Below are positions 12,322-24,180 of a DNA stretch of 64,000 bases, in pieces. Position 1 is the stretch's first letter, and every line of letters begins with the position of its first letter. The stretch spans positions 310,001 through 374,000 of the forward strand of contig ML996703.1 of the NCBI GenBank assembly GCA_010356995.1, read 5' to 3'. Source of the stretch: Trichodelitschia bisporula. Lineage: Eukaryota > Ascomycota > Dothideomycetes > Phaeotrichales > Phaeotrichaceae. The notes under the pieces were generated by a model. It had not been told where the DNA came from. It was given only the letters and a program-made list of their open reading frames with translations, and searched no databases. Position numbers and translations under genes: made by a program.

Positions 12322-14974
12322 CTAATCACAGGCCTTCGGACACGCAATATTCGACCCAAACTTGTCCCCCGACCCACCCGCAATCTGCAAAATCGCATTA
12401 ATAACCCCTCCAATGCCCTCGCCCGCAATCAACCCCGCCGCAACTGCATACCCTAGAATCTCCCACCGGTGCGGATTGCGCTTCGCCCAAACCGTCGCAA
12501 TCGTAGCGCCCATGATCATGGCCGTGCCATCTGAAAAAAACCGTCAGCCTCATCCCTTCTGAAGGAGTCGGGGACAACTTACAGTACGTCTGCGGCAGGA
12601 CAAAAGCCAGCGCAATACACATCATATTGGGATGATACGCGCGGACCCACTCCAGCTTCCCAACCCACATGTAGTGCTTAACCAGCACCATCGCGCTGCC
12701 AAAAATGGAAAATACAATCGAGAATATGCCACTAGACTTCGGAATCGGGAAGCTAGGGTCCGTGACCGCGATAGCGGTTGCGTGCCACGCCGCTGCGCTA
12801 GGGTACGAGAACGCGCACGGCTCGCTCCTGGTGATGATGCATGGGTACGCGGTCATGAAGAGCTGGAACATGAGCGGTGCGATGAAGATGGCGACGAAGG
12901 TGCCGATGCCCTGCGCGATCCATTGCTGCAAAGGCGGCGTGCGCAGCAGGAATCCCGTCCGGAAGTCTTGCGTTAGGTCGGTGGACTGGTTGGCGCCCAT
13001 GTTGGCCAGCGCGCCGCCGAGCAGGTTCAGCTGGCGCGAGTGGTTCAGTTGCCAGTGTTCGCTCCTAGTCGCTCCGCCGAGGATGACTTGCGAGGCCTTG
13101 GAGGCTGCGGTGAGGGGGGTGATGTCTGTCCCGTCAGCCTAATCCAGCAGCCCAGTCGGAGTACCAAACTCACCGGTAACACCCGTGCACTGGATCGCCA
13201 AAAACGAGAAGAAAAACGCCAAAAAGATGGACAGCAGGCTCATGCCGACCGGCATCTGGTACTGGTAATACATGACCAGACAGCCTGCGATAATAACCAT
13301 GATCAGCCCCGGCAGCCACATCCACATCTTGACCAGCTCATGCGGCTCCGCGATATCCTCGATGATATCCTCGTCGTTCTGCCCCGTGCGCTTCCGGAGC
13401 CACTCGTTTTCCTTGCCGGCCCGGCGCTGGAGATCATAGATGCCACGTCCGATGCCACGGCCCAGGGCGCGGCCGGCAAAGAGCAGGATACGCCACTGGA
13501 GCAACAGCTCAGTGAAGGAAATGCACACCATGGCTAGCACACCTGGCCACAACAGCCAAAAGCGCGGGCTCGGGGTATCTTTGCTGCTGAACGGCTTGTC
13601 GAAGGACGCGAAATTCACGAGACCGTTCCATTTCGGATCCTTGGGGTACCTCACCTTGCCGAAGGCCATATTATTGTGCACCAAGGCCGGGCCGATGATT
13701 CCCCTGCAAAGTCAGCTTTGGCGCGGGTAAAGGGTTGGGGTACGAGCCAAGCAATGACGCTGCCGGCGAAAAAGGAGACCGACACGTTCATCCCGACGAG
13801 CATCCCCGAGCCGATGAAGGCCGGCGTAAACTGGACGAACCAGCCCCAGTTCTCTACCGCGAGAGCGGCATCTATCCCAGTTAGCCCGCATCTCGGAATT
13901 CAGAGAGATAACTTACTCTTGAAGTGGCCCCAGATGAAGAACCAGGTAAAGAACTACATTCGTCAGCCTTACCCGCAGCAATGCCGATATTACTCACATG
14001 CCATTCCCACAGAATCCCCACGGCATACTGTGAGACGACGCGTAAAACCAACGCCCCAATAAAGGCTGCCGATAGCGCCTTCATTTTCATCTTGCCGATT
14101 GCCTCGCCCTTCAGCGCATCGTGCATGCTACGGATGGTCATGGCGGTAGCCGAAGCCGACGGGAAGATGAGACGCATCTCGCGAGCGATGTAGAGGATGA
14201 AGAACTTGCGCACTATACGCCGTTAGACTGAACTCTGACATAGGCTTAAGGGCGCACATACGCGGCGTGGCGAAGAAAAACCCAAAGTATCCTCCAACAA
14301 CAGTAATGGATACGATACGCCAAAAATCCTTCTTAGGCGTGTCCATTAACCCCAGCTGGTACAGCGCCGGAAATGCCGATACGAAGACGTTGGACAGCCC
14401 GCCGGATGCCATGGCGGCAGTTTGGACGATGTTGTTCTCCCTCGGCCCGAAGGAGCCGCCCAAAATCGGGACGTTAGCGAAGGTCTTGGAGAAGAACTTG
14501 ATGATTGCGAAGCCAGCGATGGCCTGTTGCTCGATCAGCGTCGGCCATACATTGTTACGCAGCTCAACTTACGCCGAACAAGTTGGCGCCGAACGTCCAT
14601 CCTGACTTCAGGCCCAGGTACAAGTTGGACGCGTTCACGAGCACGCCGCAGATCAAGCCGATGAACACGGCGCGGATGGTCAGGATACGTGGGCGCTCCT
14701 CCGGCAGGTCGTTGAATGGCGTGAAGGGGTCCTTGGCGAAGGCGTCATGATACTCGTCATCAGGGCTACCATGTTCGTCGACAACTGGAATCTTCTCTTC
14801 TCCCGGAGCGTCCGAGTATTCCTTAGGGTTGGACTTCTCCGGAGCGTCTGAGTATTCCTTGGTGTTGTACTCAGACAGCATCGTGCTAGCTCCGTTAGCA
14901 GCTCGTCACAGTCACACTGGATATTGGGCAGCTCACCCATCTTGCGGGTCTACGTCGCGGTGCGCTGTCGCCAT
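12322..14974 (-). CDS. OPT-family oligopeptide/metal-chelate transporter (YGL114W-like clade)
   Basis: 756 residues in nine exons, high to low coordinate: 14974-14937, 14885-14573, 14523-14262, 14212-13998, 13953-13917, 13871-13748, 13703-13174, 13125-12583 and 12530-12322. The predicted membrane protein has many hydrophobic segments, starting with IRAVFIGLICGVLVNASNLY and the LYLGLKSGW motif typical of the yellow-stripe-like half of the OPT family. Yeast YGL114W is the nearest named relative I can think of. The substrate is unknown; related proteins move peptides or metal chelates. Intron 6 appears to be GC-AG (donor GCTCGT), since only that join gives the conserved AWGIIGP. The frame remains open and strongly acidic upstream of the chosen ATG to 15149, where a TATTAG acceptor-like site occurs, so an extra N-terminal exon is possible. 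Confidence 0.88.
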
Positions 14975-16822
14975 ACTATCTCGCGCAAGTAAGGCCTTCG
15001 ATTCGTCTTCGTCGTCTACGTCCTCGTCGTCCTCGATATCGTCCTTGATATCGTCGTCGTCGTCGTCGTCGGCAGAGTGTCTGCTCTCGCAATCTGGCAA
15101 CCGCTCAAACACGCCTCTCTCATCCCGCGTCCGGGTACGACCCTAATATAACCTTAACCAAGGCGACGCTCGCAACACACAGGGGTCTATCAACGCAAGG
15201 GAGAGATAAGAGGGGATAGACCACCAACAGTCCCGCGCACAACAGGGAAAGAGGGCAAACAGTCACACATCCCAGGGGTCTCGATATAACCCGTGCCGAG
15301 CATAGTCAAAGGATCTCTCGCAATCGGGGGCAACCATACCATGTCTCTTCCGCTCTGGCCCCCCCATCGCGCTCGCCGCAACCCCGACCCCCCGTCTCGG
15401 CGGCCGTTATCAGGCATTCCAGGTTCAGCGGGCGAATACCCGATTCTGGCGATCAGAAGCGTGGATCGCGGGTGCTCCGCAGTTCCAAGCACGGAATTCA
15501 GGGTTCCACAGTGCAACAATGCCCACGCCGAAGAGCGGGGCTGGCCGAAGCTACGGTTGTTAGTGGGACGGTTTGGGGAGGTGCGAGACTAGATCGTGGG
15601 GGGGTCGTCGGGGTGGGGCGGTGCGTGCTGTGAGCGTTCCTGGGTTGGAGGATGAGGGTGGGTGTCGATGCGCGACCGGTAATATACAGGGTGCATGGGG
15701 TGGGGGGCGAGACGTTGGATATAAACGGTGCTGCAAATGGGGTAAGCTTGCTGTGTCGCTGGGCGGACGGTGGGGATAGGAGGATTAATTCTACGGTTAA
15801 TGGAGCGGGGTGAGGCTCAGAAGTTCCGAAGTTTACATTTTGGTAGATGGGATGTGGTTGGTGAGGGAGTTGCATGAGAGGTGAGACGGACGACGGTGAG
15901 TGGTTGGTGAAGCCGGAGATGCGATTAGATAAGCCGGCAACACCGCGATAGCTTCAACAGAGGCGGAGGAACGCCCATCCTCCCATTCCCGTTCCTGCCG
16001 GAAAAAAAGACATCGAATACCTGCCAGCGAGCACATAGAACAAGCCATTTTCCATCCCCATTCCATCCCCTCCAGATCCCCCTCTCTACTCCGGACTACC
16101 ATGCCCATCCCGCGCCGAACTAAACCACCAATAGCGCCCCACCACCACAATCCATATCTGGGCACGCACGAATAACCTCACCCACCAACCAGGCATCCCA
16201 CCAGTCCTCCCTACTCCCTCGGCCTCCAAGCCCTCCCTGCCCCACCTCGGCCATCATGACACGCGCCGGCATTAGATACCGGGGGGGGGGTTCGGTACGG
16301 AACCGGGGAAAGGTCTCGGCATCAGGCCCCCGAGTACGGAAACATGGCCGAAAAGAGCTGCTCGGTAAATGCAATCGGCGCAAGCGCGGCGCAAGCACAG
16401 CGATAGAGATGTGATCGTAATCTACCGCTGCGATAAATTTACATCGCCGCAGCGGTCAAGGCTGTCGCTGCGACGGTCATGGCCATCACTTGATGCGTCT
16501 AGAAGGGAAACTCGGGGAGGGGGGATTCTGCCTGGCTTTTTATATCTTCGTGAGCCCCCGATGGCTACATCCTTTGGATGCAGAGGCAGGAGCAGAATGT
16601 CGTTGTCCTTTTTTATCGAGCGGCTTTACGCTACTGTACGAGCGTTGGGTCTTGGTCCTAGAATACAGCGCTCCACCGGCGGAAGCTTATCACAACGTCG
16701 CACCCGCCGTGCAGGAATGGCTCCCCACACCTCGGCATCCAGCATATCACGGCGCGCATTCGGCACGCCACACCGCGCCACTTCCCTCATGCCATCTGAC
16801 CCCCCGGCTTAGCCACGTTATA
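14975..16822. other. OPT-SCO1 intergenic region
   Basis: 1.85 kb. The first 175 bp may be additional OPT coding sequence (acidic frame, see the OPT entry). The rest is promoter-like, GC-rich with G and C runs. Open frames at 15498-15875 and 16490-17128 are low-complexity or antisense shadows. No gene supported. Confidence 0.45.
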
Positions 16823-17882
16823 TCACTGTCGCGGCTTGCGATCCAGCGGCCCGGTCCAGTCGTTGATATGGTCGCGAATAACCTTCGCAGCCTGTTCTGC
16901 AGTGAAGTTGCGCCCGATAGCCTCGACGAAGTCGCCCTCGGGATCTGTACGCGCATCATTAGCCGTCGCCACCAACCGAAGGAAAAGAAAAGCACACGAA
17001 CCCATGAGGTAGAAGTAGATGCTGTGATCGACGAGATAGTCCTGCCCCGGCTTCAGATGCGGCGGCGTGGAGAAGTAGACGCGGTACACCTTGCATGTGT
17101 TCTTGATCTCGTCGTAGCTGCCCGTTAGCCCGATTATGTCCGGGTGGAATTCGGCGAGGTATTTCTTCAGGATTTCGGGGCTGTCCCGCGCGGGGTCGCA
17201 GGTTATCATGACGGGGAGGAGGACGTCGCCGCTCGTGGCCTTGACGCGGTCGATCATGTCGGCCATCTTATCCAGCTCGTCGGGGCAGATATCAGGGCAA
17301 TTCGTGAAGCCAAAGTAGACCTAATCGTCAGCGCCACATTGCATCACCCCGTGTACAAACCCACCAGTGAATATTTCCCCTTCAAATCCTCGCTCGTAAA
17401 CGGCCGTCCCTCATGATCGATGAGGCTAAACGGCCCACCGACCTTCGGCTTCCCAATCCCCTTCGTCTGCTCCGCAATCCGTTTACGCTCGAGCCGCTCG
17501 CGCTCCTCGCGGAAGTACACGATAATCGCAATGCCGGTTACCACAAAGACAGCCCCTGCCTTCAGTGTCAAGGGCTGGGAGAGCGTCAGTGAAAGCGCAA
17601 AAACGCACCTCGTATCAGTGCCTGCGTGGGAGTGATGTTATGAAGTACCCCTAAGCGGCCGCGTGACCGTGCTTGCTCCACCGTTTTCCATGCCTGCCGT
17701 GGGACGCTGCTGCTGAAGGCGCGGTGGAGCGGGCGTTGTGATGTGGTTCTTGATGAAGAGTGCAGTGGCCGGAAGTGCCATTGTTGCGGCGCGCTGGTAC
17801 CGGGGCGCGAGAGACCGAAGCTCTGGGCTATGCACCGCAGCGCTGAGCGGGATTGCTGCTGTAGACAGTGTGGTCGTGACAT
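16823..17882 (-). CDS. SCO1: SCO1 copper chaperone for cytochrome c oxidase
   Basis: 294 residues. Exons 17882-17649, 17574-17365, 17320-17002 and 16944-16823. An Arg/Ser-rich N-terminus without acidic residues fits a mitochondrial presequence. A single membrane segment (AGAVFVVTGIAIIVYF) near residue 85 precedes the thioredoxin-fold Sco domain in the intermembrane space. The copper ligands are present: CPDIC (CxxxC) in FGFTNCPDICPDEL, and the distal histidine in VDHSIYFYLM. Sco1 delivers copper to the CuA site of Cox2. The third intron uses donor GTTCGT. A 48-codon open extension upstream of the chosen ATG lacks a presequence-like pattern. Confidence 0.93.
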
Positions 17883-18261
17883 GGTGGGGTTGTGGAAAGG
17901 CGTGAAGTCGTCAGCCGGCACTTCATCGACTTGACGATTTTTTGAAGCTCGGGCCACCTCATCGGAGCATCTCCCCGCAGGTGGTGCGGGACGGAACATC
18001 GCCGCGCGGAAATATCTCCAGAGCACGCGTTCAAGTTGCGACCATATTCAGCAAGAAGCAGAATCAATTTAGTCTAAATATGTATGCGACCCATTCGCCG
18101 TCCACTTTTCTCCATATTCCGCCGCCCGAGGCTGTCAGAAAGCTCAAGTAAACGCCATGCGGCCTTTCCAATCAGGGTATTGCCACCGAACAAAGATGAT
18201 ATACAAGCCCACACCGCGACAACCCGCGAATGCACGAGTATAAGTGTAAACGTGAGGTTCT
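17883..18261. other. SCO1 promoter / NOP6 3' region
   Basis: 379 bp between two minus-strand genes. Nothing recognisable beyond the upstream region of SCO1. Confidence 0.5.
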
Positions 18262-19495
18262 TCAAAGTCCCAAGAAGGCCCGACGTGACGGATGCATATC
18301 CTTATGCCGGTCAGCCTCAGCCTGGGCCGCCGCCTCCGGCGTCGCGTCCTTGCCAGCCAGTCTCTGCTTCTTCTTCTTCCGCTCCTCGACCTTGGCATCA
18401 TGTTCGGCCTTCCGCTTGCGCTGCTCATCCAGCCTCTCGTTCTTCTCCTTGAGCTTTGACTTGCGATGCTCGCTCTTGGAGCCGCCGCCGCCAGCGCTGG
18501 GTCGTTAGCTAGGGAAAGAGGCTGGAAGTAATGGGCAACTTACGTCAACTCCACGTTAATCTTGCGCGGCCCTGACTTGCCGCCGTCGTCGAAGGACGAG
18601 TGGTGGTACAGCTTGAGGCACGTCTTCATGCGGTCGTAGTTCTCAAACTCGAGGAAGGCGAAGCCGCGCGACTTGCCGCTGTCCTTTTCGGTAGCGAGGC
18701 GGACGGACTTGGGTGAGATCTTCTTGAAATGGGCCTCGACGGACTCGGCGGTCGCAGAGAAGGGGAGGTTGCCTTGATGATTAGCATTGAAAGCATGGTA
18801 CAGCCGGGTAGCTTACCAATGAAAACGATGAATCGGTTCTTATTGTCAGGATCCGCCATAACATCGGATTTCTCTTGCTCCTCGCTGACCTCCTCGCTTG
18901 CTCCATCTGCCTTCTTGGACTTCTTGTCGGACTTGGACTCCTTCTCAGACTTGGGCGTCTTTTCCTTCTTTTCCTTCTTTTCCTTCTTCTCTTTCTTGTC
19001 CTTCTTGTCTTTCTTCTCCTTGGGCGCTTTCTCGGTCTCGGGAGCATCGGCCTCGGGAGCATCGGCCTCGGGAGCATCGGCATCCACCATCGTGGTGTCC
19101 TCCAGCGAAGCCTCAACAACAGCCGCCGCACGAGCAGCCGCCAACTTCGCTTCCTTCTCCGCCTTCTTCAGCGCCTTCCGCTGCGCCTTCGCCTGCTTCG
19201 CTTCCTCATCGCGTTCCTCCCTCGACTTGCGCGCCTTCTTCACCGTAGGCTCCTCCTTAGTCTCAACCGCCGCACCGTTCGCCTTAGGCGTATCCACCTC
19301 CTCAATCTTCCTCTTCTTCGACTTCTCCTTCTTCTCCTTCACCGACTCAGCAGCAGGAATCGGCGTGTCAGGCATGGCATCGGTCGCCGCGGCGGGGACA
19401 TCAGCATCGTGGCTCGTCTTGCGCTTCTTGGACGCTTTTTTGTCCGATTTTTTGCCTTTGGCTTTGCGCTTCTCGGGTTGAGTGGCGTCGGACAT
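18262..19495 (-). CDS. NOP6: Nop6-like nucleolar RRM protein
   Basis: 380 residues. Exons 19495-18817, 18772-18544 and 18496-18262. The first 220 residues are extremely Lys/Glu/Ala-rich, with tandem EADAP and KEKKEKK repeats. One RRM follows: RNP2 is FIVFIGNLPF, interrupted by intron 1, and RNP1 is SRGFAFLEF. The C-terminus is a basic helix ending in HPSRRAFLGL. This layout matches yeast Nop6, an early 90S pre-ribosome factor bound near the snR57 site on pre-rRNA. The start has ACCATGT context and lies 239 bp from the start of divergently transcribed SURF1. The name rests on architecture and the C-terminal motif. Confidence 0.75.
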
Positions 19496-19734
19496 GGTGC
19501 GGATCAGTGAGAGTAGGAATGGTTGTGTGTTGTGACTTGTAATCGGAGTGTTCAATTTCGCAGCAGTCGCACCCAAATCTCTCAGAAAAATTTCCCAGCC
19601 TCGAGCGCGCCGCACCCCTGCCCCACCAGCACCGCCAAGCCCAGCCCTGCCCGGCCCGACTCCCACCGCGCCGCGACACCACCGCGTTACGCCGACCTCG
19701 CTGACTTTTTGATATCACTTCGTAGCACACTGTC

Positions 19735-20841
19735 ATGAGTGCTTCCACACCCCTCCTACGCCAATGCGCGCACGCCGCATCACGGTCCTTCTCCCGAACG
19801 CCCCTCCGGCCCCGGTGCGCCCCGGCCCCAGCCCTCCGCCCCGCGCGCCGCTTCTACAACCCCGCCGATCAGCCCGGGTTCACGAGCGTGGTGGACAATC
19901 CCGCCGTGCTGGTCAAGACGGGGCAGAAGCATGGGCCGGGGCTGATTATTTTGGGTAGGTGGCTCCTCCTCGCCCTCTCCTGCCCTCATCGCCCGGAAGC
20001 CGAAGCTGAGGGCCAAGTCAATGCTGCTTCTAACGCTCCGCAGCCCTCATCCCCATAACCGCCTTCGCCCTCGGCACATGGCAAGTCCAGCGCCTAACCT
20101 GGAAAACCGAGCTCATCGCCCGCTACGAAGACCGACTCACGCGGGACCCCCTCCCCCTCCCCCCCCGCATCGACCCCTCCGCCATTCCCGAGTTCGATTA
20201 CCGGCGTATCTACGCCACAGGCCGGCTGGCCCACGAGCGGGAAATGCTGATCGGGCCGCGCGTGCGCGAGGGCGAGGACGGGTATATCGTGGTCACGCCG
20301 CTGGAGCGCGAGGGCGGGAGCACGGTGCTCGTGTGCCGTGGGTGGATTGCGCGCAAATTTAAGGAGCAGGGGAGTAGGGTGCAGAGCTTGCCGAGGGGAG
20401 AGGTTACGGTGGAGGGTTTGTTAAGGGTGCCGGCCATAAAGAATATGTTTACGCCGGATAATCGCCCCGAGAAGGGGGCGTGGTATTTTCCGGATGTGGA
20501 GGAGATGGCGGCGTGGGTTGGGGCGGAGCCCGTGTGGATTCAGGAGACTATGGGTAAGGAGGTTCTGGGTATGTGGGACGTGGGCTTACGCTGTGCAGAG
20601 AAGAATCTGATTGAGGAGTACCGCCGCGAGGAGAAGGGCATCCCGATCGCGACGGCCGCGGAGGTCAATCTCAGGAATAACCACGCGCAGTACATATTCA
20701 CCTGGTATCTACTCCTCCCCATCCATGACGTCATTAACAAAGTCCAGGTACGCGCTCGGAATAGCAACGACCGTTATGCTCGGTATGGTTCTGCGCAAAC
20801 CGGCCAAGAGCGCGAAAGTGCGCCGCAACCGCGAGTGGTAG
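19735..20841 (+). CDS. SHY1: SURF1/Shy1 cytochrome c oxidase assembly factor
   Basis: 309 residues. Exons 19735-19954, 20044-20553, 20599-20704 and 20748-20841. It has an Arg-rich presequence, then a first membrane segment (ALIPITAFALGTWQVQRL) whose GTWQVQRL is the SURF1 signature. A large intermembrane domain with RRIYATGRL, MLIGPRV and VCRGWI follows, then a second membrane segment (YIFTWYALGIATTVML) completed across the 43-bp last intron. Shy1 helps insert heme a into Cox1 in the inner membrane. The stop codon is one base from the stop of CENP-T on the other strand. SCO1, another oxidase assembly factor, is two genes away. Confidence 0.93.
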
Positions 20842-20842
20842 T

Positions 20843-22594
20843 CTACTCGTCATCATCCTCCTGGATCGTAGCTAGCTTGCGCTTCTTCGCCTTCGGCGCT
20901 ATGCGCACTTCCTGCAGCAGCTCACGGGGGAGATATTTCTGCGCGAGCGAGAAGGGCGTTGCGCCGGGGGCTAGAAGGCGTTGTCTGCGGCGTGTAAGCA
21001 AAATGTACCCTAGCCTCTCCCAAACCAAAACAGAAAAGCAGAAATCACAAGGACAAGAACAAACAGCCAGCACATACCTCTTCATCAACGTGACCACATC
21101 CGCCTCCTCCACCGTCTTCCGCCCGGCATGATCGGCATAAACAGCCAAATCCTCGGCAATTTGCTCGAAGAACCAGTCCGACGTCTGCGACAACGCGGCC
21201 ACTGTCTCGGCAGTGAGTTTGCCGCTGCCGCCTGCTGAGCGTGCGAATGTTGTCGCTACCTTTTTTATTACGGCAGCAGGCAGGGACGGGAACTCGATGC
21301 CCCACTTTGAGATCTGGAGTTCCTTGCGCTTGCGTTTTGCGTGCTTGAGTTGTGCGGGTTGGGCGCCGCGTTCGGCGGCTGCTTGAGCTTCGACTGGTGG
21401 GGATGAGCCGAGTGGGATAGAGGGGTCGTGGACTTGGATGTCCTCGTCGTCATCGTCGTCGTTGCCTGCGACGTCGTCCAAGTCTGGAATCCCGTAGATC
21501 ACTTCGGCCTCTTCCCGTTCCCCTGCCTCCTCCGCTTCGTCTGCTTCGTCTGCTTCGTCGCCCTCCTCCTCATCAGCATCCGTCTCATCCGCTCCAGTTT
21601 CCACATCCAGAAACTGTCTCGCAGCAGCAGCAGCAAGACTCGACCGTGGCCCCGTAATCCTCCTCTGTTCTGGAATGCGAAAAACAAACGTAGGCTCGCC
21701 ATCCGTCTCCGGCGAATCCCTCAGAGCCAAATCCCCCGTCAAGCCAGACTGTCTCCTCTCCTCCAAAAGCGCCTGCAAATCCCCCGTAAGCTCATTCGCA
21801 ATCAACCGCCCAATATCCTCCGTCAACGCCCCCTGACCCACCCCAAACCCCTCCCCCTCCTCCTCATCCCCACTCCCAACCTCAACCCCCTCAGCATCCC
21901 CCCACCCCAACCCCAAACTCCCCCTCCCCACCGCCCGTCTCCCTTCCTCCACATCTTCCTCCCTCAACCTCGGCCCCTCCCCCTCCTCAAACCAACTCCC
22001 CTCCTCCTCCTCCTCCACCGGCATACTCATCCTCGGCGCCCTCCCCGGCGGACTCGGCACCTCCCCTACATCTAGCCTACTCCTCCTCCGGGCGGATGGG
22101 TTCGCGGGACTCTCCACCCGCGCCGTCCGCCCAGCGAGCACCCGACTCAACGCCCGCAAATCATCGCGCGGCGTCTCGCGGCCCCCGCGCCCGCTCCGCC
22201 GCCGGCCTGGCGTCTGCGCTGCGCGCCGCAGGGCTAGCGCGCGAATTGCGTGTGGAGTTGTGGGCGCGCGGCGGCGTGCGGTGCCCGGTGTGCGGGGTGC
22301 GGTGCCGGGGGTGTCGCGGGGCCGAGGGGTGGGGACGGTGGGCGTGCGGGTGGTGGGTGTGCGTTGCGGGCGGGGTGTTGGGGCGGCGGAGCGTTGCGCT
22401 GCGTCGACGGAGCGTTGGATTAGGCGGCCGAGGGTGTGCAGCTGTGGGAGTTAGACCAGATAGTAGGTTAGGGAAGGGGGACGCACGTTTTCAAAGGCCG
22501 TGGGCGTAGTCGTGCCCGTCGTTTCTGCAGTTGTTCCCGCGGCGGCAGAGACACGCGGCGTCGTGCGTACGCGCTTGGTGGTTGGTTCGGCCAT
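20843..22594 (-). CDS. CENPT: CENP-T inner kinetochore histone-fold protein
   Basis: 537 residues. Exons 22594-22487, 22441-21078 and 20984-20843. The N-terminal region is rich in TP/TPR sites (ARRRAPTTPH, GRETPRDDLRALSR), the pattern known in fungal CENP-T, where Cdk-phosphorylated motifs recruit Ndc80. The middle is acidic and disordered. The C-terminal histone fold begins about residue 405 (ISKWGIEFPSLPAAVIKKV), runs through WFFEQIAEDLAVYADHAGR and VEEADVVTLMKR, and after the last intron continues into the CENP-T extension (PFSLAQKYLPRELLQEVRI) that contacts CENP-H/K. It forms a nucleosome-like complex with CENP-W at centromeres. The last intron is required to restore this helix. Confidence 0.88.
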
Positions 22595-22795
22595 TGCTGT
22601 GCTTGCGTGTGGTTTGGATGTGCGGGTGTGGGGTTGCGATGTTGCAATGTTGTTGCACGCGTCAAGTAGAGTAGACGCGCCGTGGACCGGGGTGCGTTAT
22701 CGATAAGGAGTTTGGCTTGGCATCGAGATTTCCGGCGGCCGAACTTCACGGCGATCAGATCCAGCTCGATTTCCAGTTCAGAATCCACCACCACA

Positions 22796-23659
22796 ATGCC
22801 TTCCTCCTCCGTCTCCGGCGGCGTCGACCTACCCTCCCGCTCTCCCTCCCCCGCCCCGAAACCGAGTAAACGCAAGCGCCCCACCTCCCCCGCCCTCGAG
22901 AAGACAAAATCCTCCAAAAAGCGGCGCAAGGCGAAAAAACCCGCCGACATCGACGATGACTCCATGGACCTCACCTTGGGGGTGAACACCGCGCTAGGTC
23001 ATTTAGACAGCGCAATGCTCGTCGAGCACATCGCCGCGCGCACACGACGCTTCGAGCCGGACCTCAGCGGAGTCGAGTACGAAGACCTCCGGGTGCCCGT
23101 GCGAGCCATCCAGGACTCTACAGCCTGGGAAGAAAAGCGCGAGACAAAGCACTGGCCCGAGTTTCTAGAAATGTTCAAGGACAAGAAGGAAAAGCTCAGC
23201 GTAGCGCCGAAGGCGCCAGGCGCGCCGCATACGTTGATCATCACCGCGAGTGGGATCCGCGCTGCGGACGTTGTGAGAGCGGTTAAAGGGCTGGGCGGGA
23301 AGGAAGGTGGCGTGGCGAAGCTTTTTGCGAAGCATATTAAGCTGAAGGAGGCGGTGGAGTCGTGTCGGAAGATGAGGATGACGATTGGTGTGGGCACGCC
23401 GCAGCGGATATTTGATGTGCTCGATGAGGGTCGGTTCCGTTGCATGTACTCAATTGAACGAAAGCTAACCCCCCCAGGCGCATTATCAACCCAGCACCTC
23501 AAGCGCATCTGCATTGACGCGTCATACATCGACCTCAAAAAGCGGGGCATCCTGGACATGAAGGACACGCAGGTTCCGCTCATCAAGCTGCTCACCCGGA
23601 CGGATTTGAAGGAGCGGTATGAGGCCGATGTGGCGCCGGTCAAGCTCCTGTTCTACTAG
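22796..23659 (+). CDS. CMS1: Cms1-like pre-ribosome / U3 complex protein
   Basis: 271 residues. Exons 22796-23429 and 23478-23659. A basic Ser/Pro/Lys N-terminus with a likely nuclear signal (SKKRRKAKKP) is followed by a conserved domain with LIITASGIRAADVVRAVKG, KLFAKHIKL, IGVGTPQRI and HLKRICIDASYIDLKKRGI. That is the Cms1 family, a small RNA-helicase-like remnant found in the 90S pre-ribosome. It resembles the RecA-like nucleotide fold without a Walker A motif. The intron is 48 bp and stop-free in frame, so retention would insert 16 residues. I choose splicing because the family sequence runs GTPQRI...LSTQHLKRI directly. The promoter is shared with CENP-T (201 bp). Confidence 0.8.
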   Translation: MPSSSVSGGVDLPSRSPSPAPKPSKRKRPTSPALEKTKSSKKRRKAKKPADIDDDSMDLTLGVNTALGHLDSAMLVEHIAARTRRFEPDLSGVEYEDLRVPVRAIQDSTAWEEKRETKHWPEFLEMFKDKKEKLSVAPKAPGAPHTLIITASGIRAADVVRAVKGLGGKEGGVAKLFAKHIKLKEAVESCRKMRMTIGVGTPQRIFDVLDEGRFRCMYSIERKLTPPGALSTQHLKRICIDASYIDLKKRGILDMKDTQVPLIKLLTRTDLKERYEADVAPVKLLFY

Positions 23660-24180
23660 CAGTACAGTAGCAGGTGATCACCGGTTCAGTAGTAGAAGGC
23701 CTAGCTAGCGCATATACCCCGTGGCATCCAGCTCTATAATTCATGATAATCGGCATTGCCTTCTGGTTGCTCTTTTCTGCACACCGGCTGCCCTTCACGG
23801 CTTGTCATCCTGTTGTTCAGACGAATTCCGGCACGGTACCCCAGCGTCAGTAGTCGCGGTGAACTTGCTATGGACGATACATGCCGCGCACCATAGACTT
23901 AAAGACCCCTACTCTCTCGAGGTCTGGGTGCAATTACGGTTGTCAGCTTCAACCAAGTGTGAAACTGGTAGGCATCAAGAAGTAGAATTCACTCTACCGC
24001 GAACCTTAGTACGCCTAACTGTGGATTTCCATCACCCAAATTCCATGTCTTCAACGGACGTAGGCAAATCTTGAAACTTAAACATTACTGATAGTCCCAG
24101 CTATCACCCAAAAGCATTTACTACACAACCGAAGAGGGAATGACCTAGTACGAAACGACCCGCAGCACTGGCCTTTGACT
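23660..24180. other. CMS1 / L7Ae-like gene convergent gap
   Basis: 520 bp, AT-richer than the neighbours. No gene seen. Confidence 0.5.

Noticed and set aside
15498-16398. Minus-strand frames of 92-125 codons between OPT and SCO1
   Set aside because: Low-complexity Pro/Thr/Ser or Gly/Trp composition, no motifs and no splice partners.
18729-19510. 250- and 211-codon + strand frames rich in Ser/Phe or Leu/Arg
   Set aside because: Antisense of the Lys/Glu-rich NOP6 exon; the composition is a mirror of that bias.
20726-20735. ATGACGTCAT, perfect CRE/CYS3-type palindrome
   Set aside because: It lies inside the third intron of SURF1; about one such match is expected per 64 kb, and SURF1 has no sulfur link.
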